From: Anas platyrhynchos
Taxonomy: Eukaryota; Chordata; Aves; Anseriformes; Anatidae
DNA: 64,000 bases
Assembly (NCBI RefSeq): GCF_047663525.1
Contig: NC_092602.1
Location: 5,029,501 to 5,093,500, forward strand
Reading direction: 5' to 3'
The translations under genes were made by a program, and so were the position numbers. The notes beneath the pieces are model-generated. The model had not been told where the DNA came from. It did no database searches and was given only the letters and a program-made list of their open reading frames with translations. Shown in pieces: positions 12,331 through 24,780 of the stretch (positions are counted from its first letter, which is position 1; each line of letters begins with the position of its first letter).

Positions 12331-14279
12331 TTTTTTGCTTTTCCAGGTTGTTTCACATCAGCTTGTTGTGCTGAAAGCAGCAGAGCAGATTCAAAACAAT
12401 CAAAAGCGATTAGGGATTCTTGGGAATGATCTCGTAGGAAGCCGCAACAAACTTTAAGTAATTATGTTGTTACAGTTTATTGGGTATGTATTAGTTTAAA
12501 ACTAATTATTAAGCCCCACAGAAGATACTTGAAATAATTATTCTCATTTGGAGAGACATGCTTGAAATAACGATTCTGATTTGCAGACTCGCATTAGCTA
12601 CAACAGGAATGCTAGATGGCCCCAAGACCAAAAGCATAAACCTTCCTGCTCTCCAAGCTTTGTGGAGAATGGTGGAATGAGGTCTGCACCCCAAAATCAC
12701 AACACACTATTCCCAGCAAAGGGCAAAGTCAGCTGGTGGGATGCTCTCTGTGCCGAGCTGTGGCAGCAGAGCCTCGTGGCTGGGTGCTGTGACCAAGGCC
12801 ACAAAATCCCGCTGTTCCCCATGGCACCAGCCTGAGCCCAGTCCTTACGCAAACTCTCTTCCAAGATTTTCCGTGCATATGCAGAAGAACTATTCAACAC
12901 ACACGTGGAAAAACAAGAACACTTCTGTCTTGAATTTCAACAGAGGGAGGAACCTTTTTTACCGGCAACAGTGCAGCATTGAGAATAGGGACCCCATCTC
13001 CCTCTCATCCCTCTCGTCCCTCCTCCCTCTGCTGCTGATCTATCTTCTTTGCACTCATGCAGGTAAAAAAACCATACTCAGTCTTCTCAACAGCATGGAG
13101 TGCAGGCAGGATGGGAAAGAGGTCACACCTGCTGCACCAAATTGGCTTATGTATTGTGCTAAATCAGATTACAGGCAGCAGACAGGAGATTTAAAATAAA
13201 TCGAATATCAAAAATTTAAATACATTTTATGAAACTTCTAGCTTCTACATGAACACAGCTTTCAAAATAATGAAGGGATGTTAAGTATGCATCCTGGGAT
13301 GTTTCTGCTGGCAATAACCTTTAACAGCCTTCCTCGCTGTGTTGAGAAGCTAAACTCATGCATATTCGCTGTGCACATTCTTGCTATTCAAAGTAAGTGC
13401 CGCGAGTATCACTGATTCATGTTCAGCCAAGTGTCCTGTTTCTTCATGCCTGGGAAAATGTCCAGTGAGACTCGTCAAATGCTGTGTGCCTTCAAGCTTT
13501 GTGAAAAAAAGAGGAAACCCCCAAATCAGTGATTAGGCCCAAGCAAATCCCACAAGCTACCTGCCAGTATTCACATTTACAGCATAAAAGCTCCAAGGCA
13601 TGTTTCAGGGGTTTTATAGTTCATCTTTTTGTGCTTAATAAAACTGGGGGAGGCATTTTGAAAAAAATATACCAAAAATACACCTGGGAGTCAGCAAAAA
13701 TAAGGGTTTCTGTATGTTCAATGCAATTAAATAATAAAAAGGCAGATTATACACACAAAAAAATAATTATTTCCATCACTTGAAGAAATCTTTCAACACC
13801 TTCATGGCAAGATGTCAACAACTGCAGTGCTGGAGAAGAAATGGGGAAAATTATGGAAGAAAAAGCATTTCTTGGCAATGCCAGCGGGTGATATGTGGGC
13901 CCTGCAGCTCTGTTAGGAGTTAGAGAGGAGGTCACTAGGATGAGGCCCAGGGGCCTTGGGGGAGAGCCCCCCACAGCCACCCCAAGGAGCCCACTGCAGG
14001 GGCAGGTGACCAGCACCAGAGCTTCCACTGATGGCAGGGCTATCAAAGACAAACCCTCTCCAGAGAGTCAGGTTTGAGTGAACAGTATGACAGAGATATT
14101 GGAGATATTCCTAGGAAAGACACCAAGCTTCCCTAGATCACGGTCTGAGAGTGAACGTGCTCAAGGGAAGAAAAACACAATCATTTATTGTTTCTTGCTT
14201 TGAAATCTTGATTTTGACTATAATGCATTGATCTTTCTGGTAAAGAAAATCTAGTTGCAGGAAGAATTTTGGCCTCTGC
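12331..14279. other. Unique non-coding sequence
   Basis: No gene is recognised. Frames reach 152 codons (12741-13199, plus) without any recognisable domain. The interval lies between a CR1 fragment and a retroviral remnant. If that remnant continued on the minus strand, its downstream part would fall here, but I see no further retroviral motif. Confidence 0.5.
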
Positions 14280-14471
14280 CTCCAAATTCCTGAAAATCCT
14301 AACTGCTAATATTCGTAGTCAGATCTTTGGGATATTGCTGTGCACCCATTGCCTTCAGTGCAGTCTTTAACAGTCCATTATATCACTCGATTTTCCTGAA
14401 GGCTGGTGCTTGATAGGCAATATGACATACACAGTCAATGCCATTTGCCACCATTCATGAACCAAAAGGAC
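14280..14471 (-). pseudogene. Broken integrase remnant of an endogenous retrovirus
   Basis: On the minus strand, residues HQPSGK (14391-14408) are followed, after a one-base frameshift and an in-frame stop, by NGLLKTALKAMG (14344-14379). Retroviral integrases carry a block of this form late in the catalytic core, with a small-residue-plus-Gly-Lys motif and then a glutamate and an Asn-Gly-Leu-Leu-Lys stretch, and avian ERV integrases match it closely. Only about 60 codons are discernible, and similarity fades below about 14290. The fragment is non-functional: it carries a frameshift and a stop, and the first two catalytic aspartates are absent. It abuts the LTR at 14472 directly, without a primer-binding site, so it is not a normal 5' LTR junction. 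The class assignment (ERVL-like or other) is uncertain. Confidence 0.6.
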
Positions 14472-15031
14472 TGTTGTGGTATAACCTGGCCAGCAGCTCA
14501 GCACCACATAGGCATTCACTCCATCCCATCGCTTCCCCCAGTAGAACATGGGAGAGAATCAGAAAAAAATACAGCTTGTGAGTTGAGATAAAGGCAGTTT
14601 AATGGGACAGAAAAGAAACAGAAATAATAATAACAACAACAACAACAACATATACAAAGCAACTGATGCACAATGCAATTGTTCACCACCCGCTGACCGA
14701 TGCCCAGCCTATCCCTGAGCAGCCAGTGCCCCCACCCCAGCCAGCCACCCCATATTAATTGTTCTGCATGACCCCAGATGGTGTGGAATACCCCTTTGGC
14801 CAGTTGGGGTCAGCTGTCCTGGGTCTGTCCCCTCCCAGCTCCCACTGTATCTCCAGCCTGCCTGCTGGCAAGACAGAACGAGAAGCTGAAAAGTCCTTGG
14901 CTTAGTGTAAGCACTGCTCTGCCACAATTAAAACATCAGGGTGTTATCAACATTATTCCCACCCTAAATCCAAAACACAGCACCATACCAGCTACTAGGA
15001 GGAAGACTCTATCCTAGCTGAAACCAAGACA
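14472..15031 (-). mobile_element. Avian endogenous retrovirus LTR, minus strand
   Basis: A 560-bp unit begins TGTTGTGGT and ends ACCAAGACA on the plus strand, so both termini obey the TG...CA rule. On the minus strand it contains ATTAAA (14598-14603) followed by a 'CTGCCTTTATCTCAAC' block of the kind seen at the R/U5 region of avian ERV LTRs, and internal text on 'caccacccgctgaccgatgc' familiar from bird LTRs. That sets orientation as minus, with U3 at the high-coordinate side. An (AAT)/(AAC) microsatellite at 14623-14650 lies inside. No second LTR was seen, so it behaves as a solo LTR. No clear target-site duplication is visible: the flanks are aaaggac and gatatc. This agrees with age, a nested insertion or a rearrangement. 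Confidence 0.85.
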
Positions 15032-16075
15032 GATATCAATAGTGGACACTAAGATGTTGCAGCCCAATGCCCAATCCAAAGCTGTGGAAAAGGTGCTGTA
15101 CCAAACCAAGAAAAATAAAGTCATGAGGCCTGGAAAGTGTCAGGTGGAGTGGTAGAGCAGTAAGACGTAGCAGTGCAACAGTCCTGCTGGGAACAGGCTA
15201 AAGGAACACAACTTAATACATAAAGGAGAAAGGCAGAACAGATATTAATCATGGATTTACCTGCAGGAAAGGGTTCAGTTAGTGAAGCTCTGAAGTCAGC
15301 AAGCAAGGGCAGATTAAGATCCAGTAGGAAAAACCTGAAACCAGGCTAATCCAGATTAAAACTGAAATACCAAACTGACATACAAAGATGCATCAGTTTG
15401 GAAGATGACATGTTGAAAAATGGAAACTACATGGCACATCAAAAATGAGCTAAATGGTGAAGGAATCAGTTTTAGTAGAAATAGGAAAAGCTTCATAAAG
15501 CTCATGTCCATCCCAGGGAAGTCTGTACAAGGGAGACGGTGAGCTTCTGCTCAGAAACCACAGTGCTGTGCATCGGAGTATACAAATGCATGTCTTTGTA
15601 ATTAGCCATTAAGCCCAACAACTGATGTTCACAAGAGCCTTTAAAAGGCAATTTCTAATGATATTGATATTATTCTATCCACATTTCAGACTGCATGTTT
15701 TCTATTAAGTTTATTTATACTCCCCTTAAAGAAAGGCCTCATGGCCTCTATTTGCCATTTCAAGACAGTTGCATTAACTTTATCTAATGGGACATATTAG
15801 TGATTAAACATGGAACAATTCCAGTTTAAGCATACTTCACAAAATTAGACATTAATTACAGCAACAAGCTTAAGAGAATTAGAGACAACTAATTAATGGG
15901 CTGCTTCATTTTTTGTCAGAAGTGATTTCTTCTGATAGAAAATGGAGCTTAAGACCAACTTTACAAATGTGAAATAATCATGGATCTGAAAATACAAGCT
16001 TACAGAAAATTTGGCAATAATTTCTGCTGGGAATAAAAGCTAAACAGAAAGGCACCTCCAAGCTCTGAGCTCTGA
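15032..16075. other. Unique non-coding sequence, AT-rich part at 15.6-15.9 kb
   Basis: No gene is recognised. I looked for the rest of the integrase remnant beyond the LTR and did not find it. The 15590-15930 stretch is AT-rich, repeat-free and holds many TAAT/ATTA cores, for example around 15855 and 15890. This suggests a possible conserved element. Confidence 0.5.
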
Positions 16076-16275
16076 TCATAGAATCATAGAATCATTAAGG
16101 TTTGAAAAAACCTCCAAGATCATCTGGTCCAACCATCCCCTTACCACCAATATCACCCACTAAACCATGTTCCTAAGTATCACATCCAGCCTTTCCTTGA
16201 ACACCCCCAGGGATGGTGATGCCATCACCTCCCTGGGCAACCCGTTCCAATGCCTGACTGGTCTTTATCCCTATA
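16076..16275 (-). mobile_element. CR1 LINE fragment with octamer 3' end, minus strand
   Basis: The clearest CR1 in the window. On the plus strand it starts with two copies of ATCATAGA, the reverse complement of the CR1 terminal octamer repeat. It continues with 'aaggtttgaaaaaacctccaagatcatctggtccaacc', 'cactaaaccatgttcctaag', 'ccccagggatggtgatgcc' and 'ccctgggcaacccgttccaatgcctgac'. This is the standard order of an avian CR1 3' UTR read in reverse. It is 5'-truncated after about 200 bases and is less diverged than the other copies here, so it is probably the youngest. Confidence 0.95.
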
Positions 16276-16943
16276 TATAATTCTAACTCTTACTTTACAT
16301 TAACTTGTCCACTTTGGAAGGCAGGTTTTTGTTTGCTTGTTTGTTTGTTTTAACTGTATTATGACTACATTCACAACGTTCCAAACACACACAAAGTTGT
16401 TTTGTGGTTTTTTTTTACTGTGATTTCAGATTTTGTCTTCTTGGTTTCCCATCTTTTCTTCTTGGTTTCTGCTCCACAGAGATAAATCTTGTGTACCATT
16501 TCAGTCAATTGTGCCATTAGATAAAATTATACAAAAGTGATATTACATTTTTTGATCCCAGAACATGTTATTTTGAAATTGGTTTTTGTTGTTGTTGTTC
16601 TTTTAATTTTTCAATGGGAGGGGAGAGGGGGTTCAACAGAAAAAAAAAAATATTTGGGAGTGAGGAAGACAAAAAGGAAAAACTCTAAAAAAAAACATGT
16701 TTTAAAATAATGACAAGATGGTCTGTGCGATATTCTTATGCAGTTCTCTCCTCAAAGCCAGAACAGAGGTTCAGGGTTCAAGAAGAAACAGCAACAGTGA
16801 GCAGACTCTTCCTTTTTGGTCAGATCCAACAGAGCTTCTTTGCCCTGCTTTGCCATAAGCATCCCTTCCACTCTTCTCTCACCCTCTAATTTATCAACTT
16901 CTAGTCCCATATGACAGTAAATATGAAAGCATCCAGAAAGCAT

Positions 16944-16969
16944 AAAAAAAAAAAAAAAAAAAAAAAAAA
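16944..16969. repeat. A26 tract
   Basis: An uninterrupted run of 26 A residues. No flanking direct repeat or polyadenylation signal is evident. Confidence 0.95.
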
Positions 16970-17147
16970 GACTTTAAGAATTTTTTGAGGATCAGAAAAT
17001 AATAAGCCTTTTAGCAAAAGACTAGAATGCTCCATTTGTGGTTTTCAGCTAGTGGCTCCTGAAGACAGAGGAGAGTCACTGTACTGCTGTTATAATTTTC
17101 TCTCTGTCCAGCCAGGTGGGACAAGAAGCTTACATCTGCTGTCAGAG

Positions 17148-17197
17148 ATTTTGCACTGTTGCAGGCAGCTAGAAATCATTTTGCACCATTGCAGGCA
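17148..17197. repeat. Imperfect tandem duplication, period 30
   Basis: The 20-base stretch at 17148-17167 recurs at 17178-17197 with 18 of 20 bases identical (core TTTGCAC..TTGCAGGCA). A small local duplication with no sign of further copies. Confidence 0.8.
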
Positions 17198-18479
17198 AAT
17201 CTGGGCTGGATATACAAAGCAGCACTTAACAGGGAATTTACCAGTGGTGGTCTGTCATTAGGAATACATTGAATACTTTTTCTACAAGGTGCATTCATGG
17301 CCACCAGCAGAATCTCCATGCAGGAGCCAACAGATGGGATTGTCTGAAAAATTGTGAGGTCTCTGCCAAGCGAGCAGGAGCGTTCACCACCCCACAGTAC
17401 GCTCCTTTGTGTACCACTTCGTGTACCTTCATGTCACACCAAAGGGTGGAACACACCACTGGTGGGTTGAGAAGTGGGCAGGATCAGCACTGAAAGGCTC
17501 TGGGGACATCCCAACAAAGCACAGTGAACTCATTCATCCAGCTCCTCTCCTGTACAGCAACGTGAACCATAAAGAGGGGCCTGGGTGGAAGCTGCTGGAG
17601 GTTGCTGCCATAGCACAGGCTGAGGATGGCTGTGTGCCCCAGGTCTGAGCAGCTCTGGAGCCCTGGGTTACACAGAGATTATTCTAATCCTTTCATTAGC
17701 TTAATCCTGCTTTTTCTCCAGCGTGGTTGATACTGTTACAAGGAGAAAGGAGTCAGCGGTGCGGGATTACACTCACTCATTCCTGCCAAGGAAAAGGAGC
17801 TGGGAATTATCCCCTTCATTGAATTTGGATGGACAGTATATGGTTGGCACCATTGGCCCTTCTTTTAATCACAACAGAGTAGATGAGAGATGCTCGGTGC
17901 ACACTCAACAGCTTTGGAAGGGAGAAGCCAAAGCCTCAGAAGAAATTTCTTAATTAGGAAGATTTAATTTCTGCAGATTCAGATATTTATTATACTCACT
18001 AATCATGCCTTCCCATGTCCTACCAGAGCACTGCTCCAGCAGGATCACGGTGTGCTGCCCTCCCTTGCCAGGGTGAGGTGGGAGCACCCCACCACGGAGC
18101 TGGAGTCTTCCAGGAGAGCCTCCCAGGAGACCTTCCAGCAGAGAGCATTCTTCTGCCCTGGTGTCACCGGGAGAGAGCCAGGAATGCCCTTGTCACAGTG
18201 ATACCTGCAGTCACCACTACCAAAGAGAACTGCGCCGGAGACTCCTGCCCTCTCTGGACAACGTATGTTTAGAGAGGGAGGTGTGACAGCTCCTTTCTCT
18301 CACAGCACAGCTTTGGCTGTGAATACCCAGGGAGGTGCAGACCCATCTCTGTGATCAGTGCCAAATCTGACTCCTGTGCTCACAGTTCCCAAGAGGCTCC
18401 AGGAATTCCCTTGCTGGCTGCAGACAGTTCTCTGGTGCTGCTGCTCTCGTGAGCATCTGGGGCTGTGTCCTGCCCAGGC

Positions 18480-19055
18480 ACAAACCCCAAGTTGCTCAAC
18501 GATGGGAAAGGCAATTGCTGCACTTGGGGAGGAGCAAGCCCAGCACCAGGACAGGCCCCAGGAGTCCTGCTGCACACCGACTTGCCCGTGAGCTGCAACG
18601 AGGCCTGGCCGCACAGCAGGCAAATGCTGGCCTGGGCTGCATCAGGCACGGTGTCGCCGGCAGCTCCAGAGAGGTGATCTGCTCTGCTCAGCTCTGGGGA
18701 GGCCACAGCTGCAGTGCTGGGACCGTGCTGGGCTCCCCAGTCCGAGACAGAGCTGGGCACACTGCAGGGAGGCCGGTGGGAGGCCACTGGGAGGGACTGG
18801 AGCAGCTCTGCTGCGAGGAGAGGCTGAGGGAGCTGGAGAAGAGGAGGCTCAGGAGGGGGTCGTCAATGTCTGTCAGCACCTGCAGGGAGGCTGCAGAGGG
18901 GACAGAGCCCGGCTCTCTTCAGTGATGCCAGAGCCCTGCACAAGTTGCTCCCTCCTGGGAGATCTTCAAAAGCTGCCTGGATGTGGGCCCCCTGCTCAGG
19001 GTGGCCCTGCTGCAGCAGGCAGCTTGGACAGGGAGCTCTTCTGCTGGGTGCATCT
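18480..19055 (+). mobile_element. CR1 LINE fragment (ORF2 end plus 3' UTR), plus strand, internally deleted
   Basis: The sequence follows the order of an avian CR1 from the end of the reverse-transcriptase ORF into the 3' UTR. It shows 'ctgcacttggggaggagcaa' (18520s), 'ccaggagtcctgctg', 'gagaggtgatctgctctgct', 'gggctccccagt', 'ggagcagctctgctgcgaggagaggctgaggg' (18800s), 'gagaagaggaggctcagg', 'tcaatgtctgtcagcacc', 'ctcttcagtgatgcc' and finally 'agatcttcaaaagctgcctggatgtggg' and 'gctgcagcaggcagcttggac'. The reading frame is broken by many stops and deletions; one large deletion removes much of the 3' UTR between about 18925 and 18950. The terminal octamers are missing, so the 3' end is lost. 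It is an old, dead copy. Confidence 0.85.
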
Positions 19056-22000
19056 AGCTGTGGAATGAAATACCTGGGAATCTTTAGGCCCCCAAAGACA
19101 GATGACCCCATTGCATGTTAACTCCACTTCTCTCCTAGGCAGGGCAGAGAGGACACCAGATCTGGGGGGCATGGGGGAGGGATCTCTTCCCATCTCCACT
19201 GTAACTCATGTGATGATGATTTTAGGAGACCTGCTGTTCTGCAGAATCAAGTCACACCACAGAGCATGGGGCTGGCATGAGGACTGGCAGGCGATAATCA
19301 AATCGTACTCAAGCAGATGCAACAGCAGACGAAGATAAATGGGTGGGAGTTAGGAGGGAAGCAGCAAGAATGAATAGGGACTGTAAGACCAGATAGATTA
19401 AACAAGATAAAAAGCAATAAATATGTACGTTTCTAGTAAACAATGATTAATGGGAAACAGAGAATGTCGCAAGGAGGGGTTTATTGGAGCCAGAAGGAAG
19501 AGCAGAGACTAATGAGATCGTATGAGGAAAAAGAAGTGTGGCTGTCAAACCTAGCACCACAGCAGCGGGCAGGAAAAGCAAGGACCAGACTGGTGGGACC
19601 TTGTTGCCTTGGTTAGCAAAGAGAACAAAAAGCCACCAGGACTGCAGGGGACAACCAGTATGACTGCACAAGAGTCGGCTTCTCCACACATTGGTCTCAC
19701 ACCAGCACAGCAGAAGGCAGAGGTGATGGTTATGGCCATCCCCACAGAGGTTCCACGTCCCCCATGCCAGTATCTGCATGCAGGGGACTTGCTGCTGCCA
19801 GGTAATGCAGGAACCAAGGCTTCCTTCTGCTCTCCTAGGAAGGGTGGTACCCTTGGATATCCATGGCAAACTCATGCTGGGGATGCAGCTTTCCACCAAG
19901 CAGCAGCAGATGCTCAGCTTACCTGCAGAGCAACAGAACTTGAGCTCTTTTCCCTGCAGCAGGCCCCCCAAAAGGGTCCTCACAAGAGCTTTGCAGCCTT
20001 GATGCTGCTGCAGAGCTGTTTGCCAGACCCCTTTACCCACAGGTTTGGTAACTGCCTGTCTTCTGCTGCCATCACAGAGACCTAGAGCAAGGAGGGCTTG
20101 GGAAGGAGGGCCATTTGGCAGCCTGAGCTTGCCCAGCTGGAGGGGCTCTCAGGAGGAGAGCTGGGGAGCATGGCAGGCAGTTCTGGCCAAGGACAGGAGC
20201 GTGAAGGGCTCACTGCTAAACAGTCCACCAAGCACTGAGAGATTGGAGCCATCCATTAAAGCAATTTCACTTCTCCCATCAGGTTGCAGGGTTTGCAGTG
20301 ATAAAAGGAATTAACAACTGCAATTAAACCAAAATCTCCCCTGTGTTGTCAGGATGAGTTATGAGGAGCTGGGTTTTATAATAGCTCTATCCAGGGGACT
20401 GCAAGAGATAGCTGGGGGTGGCGGGGGCTGAAATGTTTATGGGTTGTGATACCTTGAGCTCTAAGCCACTTTGTTTTCATCGGGGAAAATGTATTAGGAG
20501 CCAAGATGCCTGCATGTGCAGGAAGAGGTCCTGCTGGCCAGGAGAGCTAGAAGACGTCAGTCTGCAGTGCCTACATCAGCAGGAGACCACAGCAAGGCCC
20601 ACTGTGCCACGTCCTCACCCTACAGCCTCCTCAGCAACACTATGAGCAGGGGAAAATGCTCAAAAGGCAGTGCTGACACTGCTGATGTCTGAATTTTCAA
20701 TGGTGTCAGTCCTTCCTCTTACTTCTAAGAGCATAGCAAGCCCTCTCTGCAGCCCTGCAATAATCCCATCTAGTCTGTGCTCTTAATCAAATCAATTTTA
20801 CTAAGTAATTGAATTAAAAGAGCCATTTATACAGAGCCCAGTTATTTTGGGTCTTTGTGCAGCCTTTAGGAGAGCAAAGCTTCAGTGCTTTCGGGCAAGA
20901 CCTGACCATACCCAGGGATATCTATCCAGCTCCTTAGGGCAGCAGATCTCTTTTCATGCTCTTCACACAGTGCCTGGCCCAGCAGCTCCCCGGGTACTGC
21001 TGGGGTATGAACCAGCAGCAAGATGGATGGTTTCTGGTGTAATAACAACCACAAGGATGATGTTTTGGGAAGCAGAGTTAAGCATAAGAACCGTCATTTC
21101 TCAACTGTACCATGCCAGGTAGAGACAGAGGGAGAAGCCACAGAAAGCTCTGTGAAAAGAGAAAGAAGTCCAAGTAAACTTTTTGTTTCAGAATTAATAT
21201 ATTTTTAATTTATTTTATTTTATTATTATTTTAATTTTTTACCAGAAGCACTTTGGGGGTTTCATATGAGTTTGGTTTTTTTTAAACAAACATACCAGTA
21301 TTGGCCAAGAACAGCAATGTATGCTGCCATTAGTGCAATAAAGAAAAAATCAGCACTTTGAGGGGAATTTTTCAGTTTGCCTACAGGTCGCTTTTCAAAC
21401 TTCTTCTTTGGGTCTTTCCCTTTCTCATTCTCTGGAATGGGCTGCAGCCCTACCTAGCTGAGATAATAAAATGTCATCAGTACAGGAATAACAGAAAAAA
21501 TCATATTAAATTGTCCAGAGACATCCCTGACACACCACGCCAGGGGAGGCACCCAACCTCATTGTGCAGTTCCTAGGGCTGCGTTTCACAACAGCCTGAT
21601 TGGGATTTAATGACAGGGACTTAGAAATACAGGGCATTTCCCTCATGCAAAATGGGGATCAAACTGAGCCCAAATACTTGAGAATGGAAAAATCTATTAG
21701 ACAGCCGGTCTCCGGCAAAAGACTGAGAGATTAGTACTGGCTTTATCCCATGGGATTATCCCTGCTTGCGTGTTTTAATTTACTCACTGTTATGGATAGG
21801 TGCTTTGAACATCTAAATAAATAAGTGATTCGATTGCATAAATTCTCCATCAGATTTAATTCTCATATATTTAAGAATTATCTTGTAATGCCATTTGTGC
21901 TCGTGTCTCATTAAATAGATCTGCAGAAGATTTTAATTTTTTGATTTTTTCTAGTTTCATATTGAAGATGCATGTTAGTAACACAAAATGATGAACCAAG

Positions 22001-24520
22001 CACTAATGAGAAGGAAAATCTTGTGGGAAGCAAATGTCAAAAGCACTGTTCGGTACAAACACGTGGGTTGAACCTTTGGCTGTGCCTCCCCTGTGGCAAG
22101 GACGCATCTCGGTGGTCTCCCTCCCAGCGTCAAGGCAGAGTCTCCCTGCCAGCACAGACAGACGTCATGTCTGTGCCCTCCTTCCTTCTCTGCACCATTT
22201 AATGGCTTCTTACTGTTTCACAGATTAGGAAAAAAAACCCTTCCCAATGTTGCCAGGCAGCGTCAAAGGCAGAGAATTGCCTTAAATCTCCTTTGACGCC
22301 AGAGACAAAGCCATGGTCTGTGTCTGATGGCTGCGGACAGCCCTATCTGACTTTAGTTCAGACAAATGCTTCCTTTCTCAGCTATGCTGGAAAAGGAACA
22401 CACATCTAATAACACCGTAAACACGATCTTGACTAGTTTTCAGATTGTGCATGAAATAATTAGTTGTAGAAGACATTTTCTTATGTACCATTCAGGTTTA
22501 ATTAGGAAACATGTTCATGAAGCTGGTCCAGGTGGCAGAGGCGCAGAGCTGCACAAACATGGCTGGGAAGAAGTTTGGATTGTAAGGCTGAATGGGAAGT
22601 CTTCCCCCTGGAGAGGGGGAGATGCTTCCACCAACCACTTCTCCTCTTCAGTGCATTGAAAAGTTCAGCCCACCGCTTGACATCTTTTTTTTAATGACAC
22701 CAGACCTGGTAACCCCTTCTTCAGGATGCTGATTCCTGCCTTCTGGATCCCATGTTTTAGATGTAGCCTTGCAATATTAGTTAAATACAGGTACAATTTC
22801 CAAGCAAGCCATCTGGGATCTTTCCTACAGCTCCCCCTATTTAATCCTTTGGGTTTCCTAATGGAGTCCCAGGTCATTTTTAAATCCCTACATAATGCAA
22901 GAATTCATGGCTTCAGCAGCATGATTAGTTGGCCTGACACCCAGACAGACCTCTAGGCATGCATTAAATCTTTATACTCTATTTACTTTTTACTGAAGGT
23001 ATTTTACAAGCCTCTGAGTTTCTGAGTTAGTTGCCATGGCTTAAAGAATGTTCTCTAACCATATTCAAAAATCTGTTCTGTGCCTCAGATTTGTTTTTGA
23101 CTTTGTTTGGCACTGAAACCAGGAACAGTGTCACTGCTATGCAAGATATGTCATGAAACTACATATATATAATTTTTATTCCCTTGTTATATAAAGGCTT
23201 TGTGTTGTGTTTGCATTTTGAATTTACCAGTGGAACAATAGCATTCTATTTGGGTCAGAATTAAGGTCCTTGTACTATCATAAAATTCACGCTTAATAGG
23301 AATAATTTTGTTTGCTATTTGGGCACTGCAAGAATTATGATGCCCCTAACTATTTGCATTGTTGCTTTTAAGTGGCCAGGTATTTTGGATGCTGTGATAA
23401 GTAAGTGCATTGTTGTCAGTCAGCCACCATAATTGGGTTTTGAAACAAAGACTTCTAGCTTTTGGAATATTTACCAGCAAGTAGTGACATTTTCGACAGA
23501 TCAGGCAAAGCTGCTGACTCGAAAAAGCTTATTTTTGTGACTATCAGCAACATGACCTCCCTGGTTTGAAAAGAAAAAGAAGTGATTGTTCTGCTTAGAG
23601 CTGACAACAGGGTTCAAAATTCTTTCTCATATTCACAGCGTATTTCTAATCCAACTTGATAATAGAAACTGCACTTAGAGGGATATATTTCACTGCTGCA
23701 CATGCATTCAAACTCAGGTCAGGAAGAATTTTGGCTTAGAGAATGTGTTATTGTGATTAGCTGCTGAGTGCAGAAATACAGTAGCCCAGACAGCATCAAA
23801 ATTCCCACTTCTCCTTATTATGAGAAGGGATATATCTGATCCATTGTCACATTTGCAAATGGCTTACCCCTTGTATGAACACACACAGTTCCTTGATGCG
23901 AATAATAATTCTTACCTACTTTGCTGAATGACGTTAATGCATTCAATGCTAAAAAAGTTGTATTTGTGCTTACCTTCCTGACAGCAATTCCAGAGATTTC
24001 CAGAGCCTAAAACAAGAGATAACCTAATGAAACGATCATTAGTCTTTTTTGCCATAGCCATTATGCCCCATGACTTCACAATTTCTGGACATGAAACTCT
24101 TGGTATTTTGCCTTTCCCTTGCTGATTCTCCATCATGTATCACTATCAACATAGTGACAGGCACTACAAAACTGGTGGTGAACTCACATCTAAGTTTTAC
24201 ACCTCCAGCTCTTCAGGAGTCTAAAAGCAGTACTAAAGCTCGGCACAGCTAAAAGACCAGCTTGAATTTAAGTTCCACGATGGAAATGACCTGATGTTGG
24301 CAGACTGATATTCTAGGAGGTAACCATAGAAACGTTCCCAGTAGCTTACATGGAAGATTAAAAGTTGCAAGAAGGCAGAAACATGGTCTGGATTAGTTTT
24401 TATTTGTCCAAGGCCATCGCCCCAGAAAGGAATTATTAATTATGCATTCAAATTCTTCACTTTTGAGGAACAGCCTCCATGCAGCTGCAATTCCTAACCG
24501 AATGGAGAGCTCCAAGGTGG
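19056..24520. other. Unique non-coding sequence
   Basis: No gene or transposon is recognised. A 197-codon minus-strand frame (19447-20040) overlaps a 158-codon plus-strand frame (19609-20085). Neither resembles a known family, and both are Cys/Trp- or Gln/Pro-biased as in stop-poor GC-rich DNA. The 21600-21960 and 22960-23900 stretches are AT-rich and repeat-free, with homeodomain-core motifs, and could be conserved elements. Confidence 0.5.

Positions 24521-24549
<29 letters not shown>
24521..24549. repeat. A29 tract
   Basis: An uninterrupted run of 29 A residues with no flanking direct repeat seen. Confidence 0.95.
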
Positions 24550-24551
<2 letters not shown>

Positions 24552-24780
24552 CCATGTGTATACACACATGCAATTTTTGCAGCTCTTGCAGTTGCATCAT
24601 TACATGTGCACACAGGCACTGTAGTGTACAGTGAAGGCAGCTGGACCATGGCACAAAACAGCTGATGCTGGACTTCAAGTCACGGAGCTAAAGCCAAGGG
24701 TGGTGTCAGGAAAAGGCTTCTGCTTTTAAATACGGGAAGAGTCAAACCTTGGGAGAGGGAAGGCTGTCAGAAACGTTTGT

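Larger units (their letters stand above)
16276..18479. other. Unique non-coding sequence with simple repeats
   Basis: No gene is recognised. It contains a short GTTT-rich run (16326-16352), a G-rich patch near 16616 that has only three long G-runs, the A26 tract and an imperfect 30-base tandem duplication listed separately. Sequence from about 18000 onward is GC-richer. Confidence 0.5.

Noticed and set aside
15032-15310. Continuation of the integrase remnant beyond the LTR
   Set aside because: Translations of the minus strand show no catalytic-core motif.
16616-16631. G-quadruplex motif
   Set aside because: Only three separate long G-runs within reach.
17269-17648. Possible retroviral polymerase remnant
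   Set aside because: A few residues recall retroviral text, but no motif in order could be found; left unassigned.
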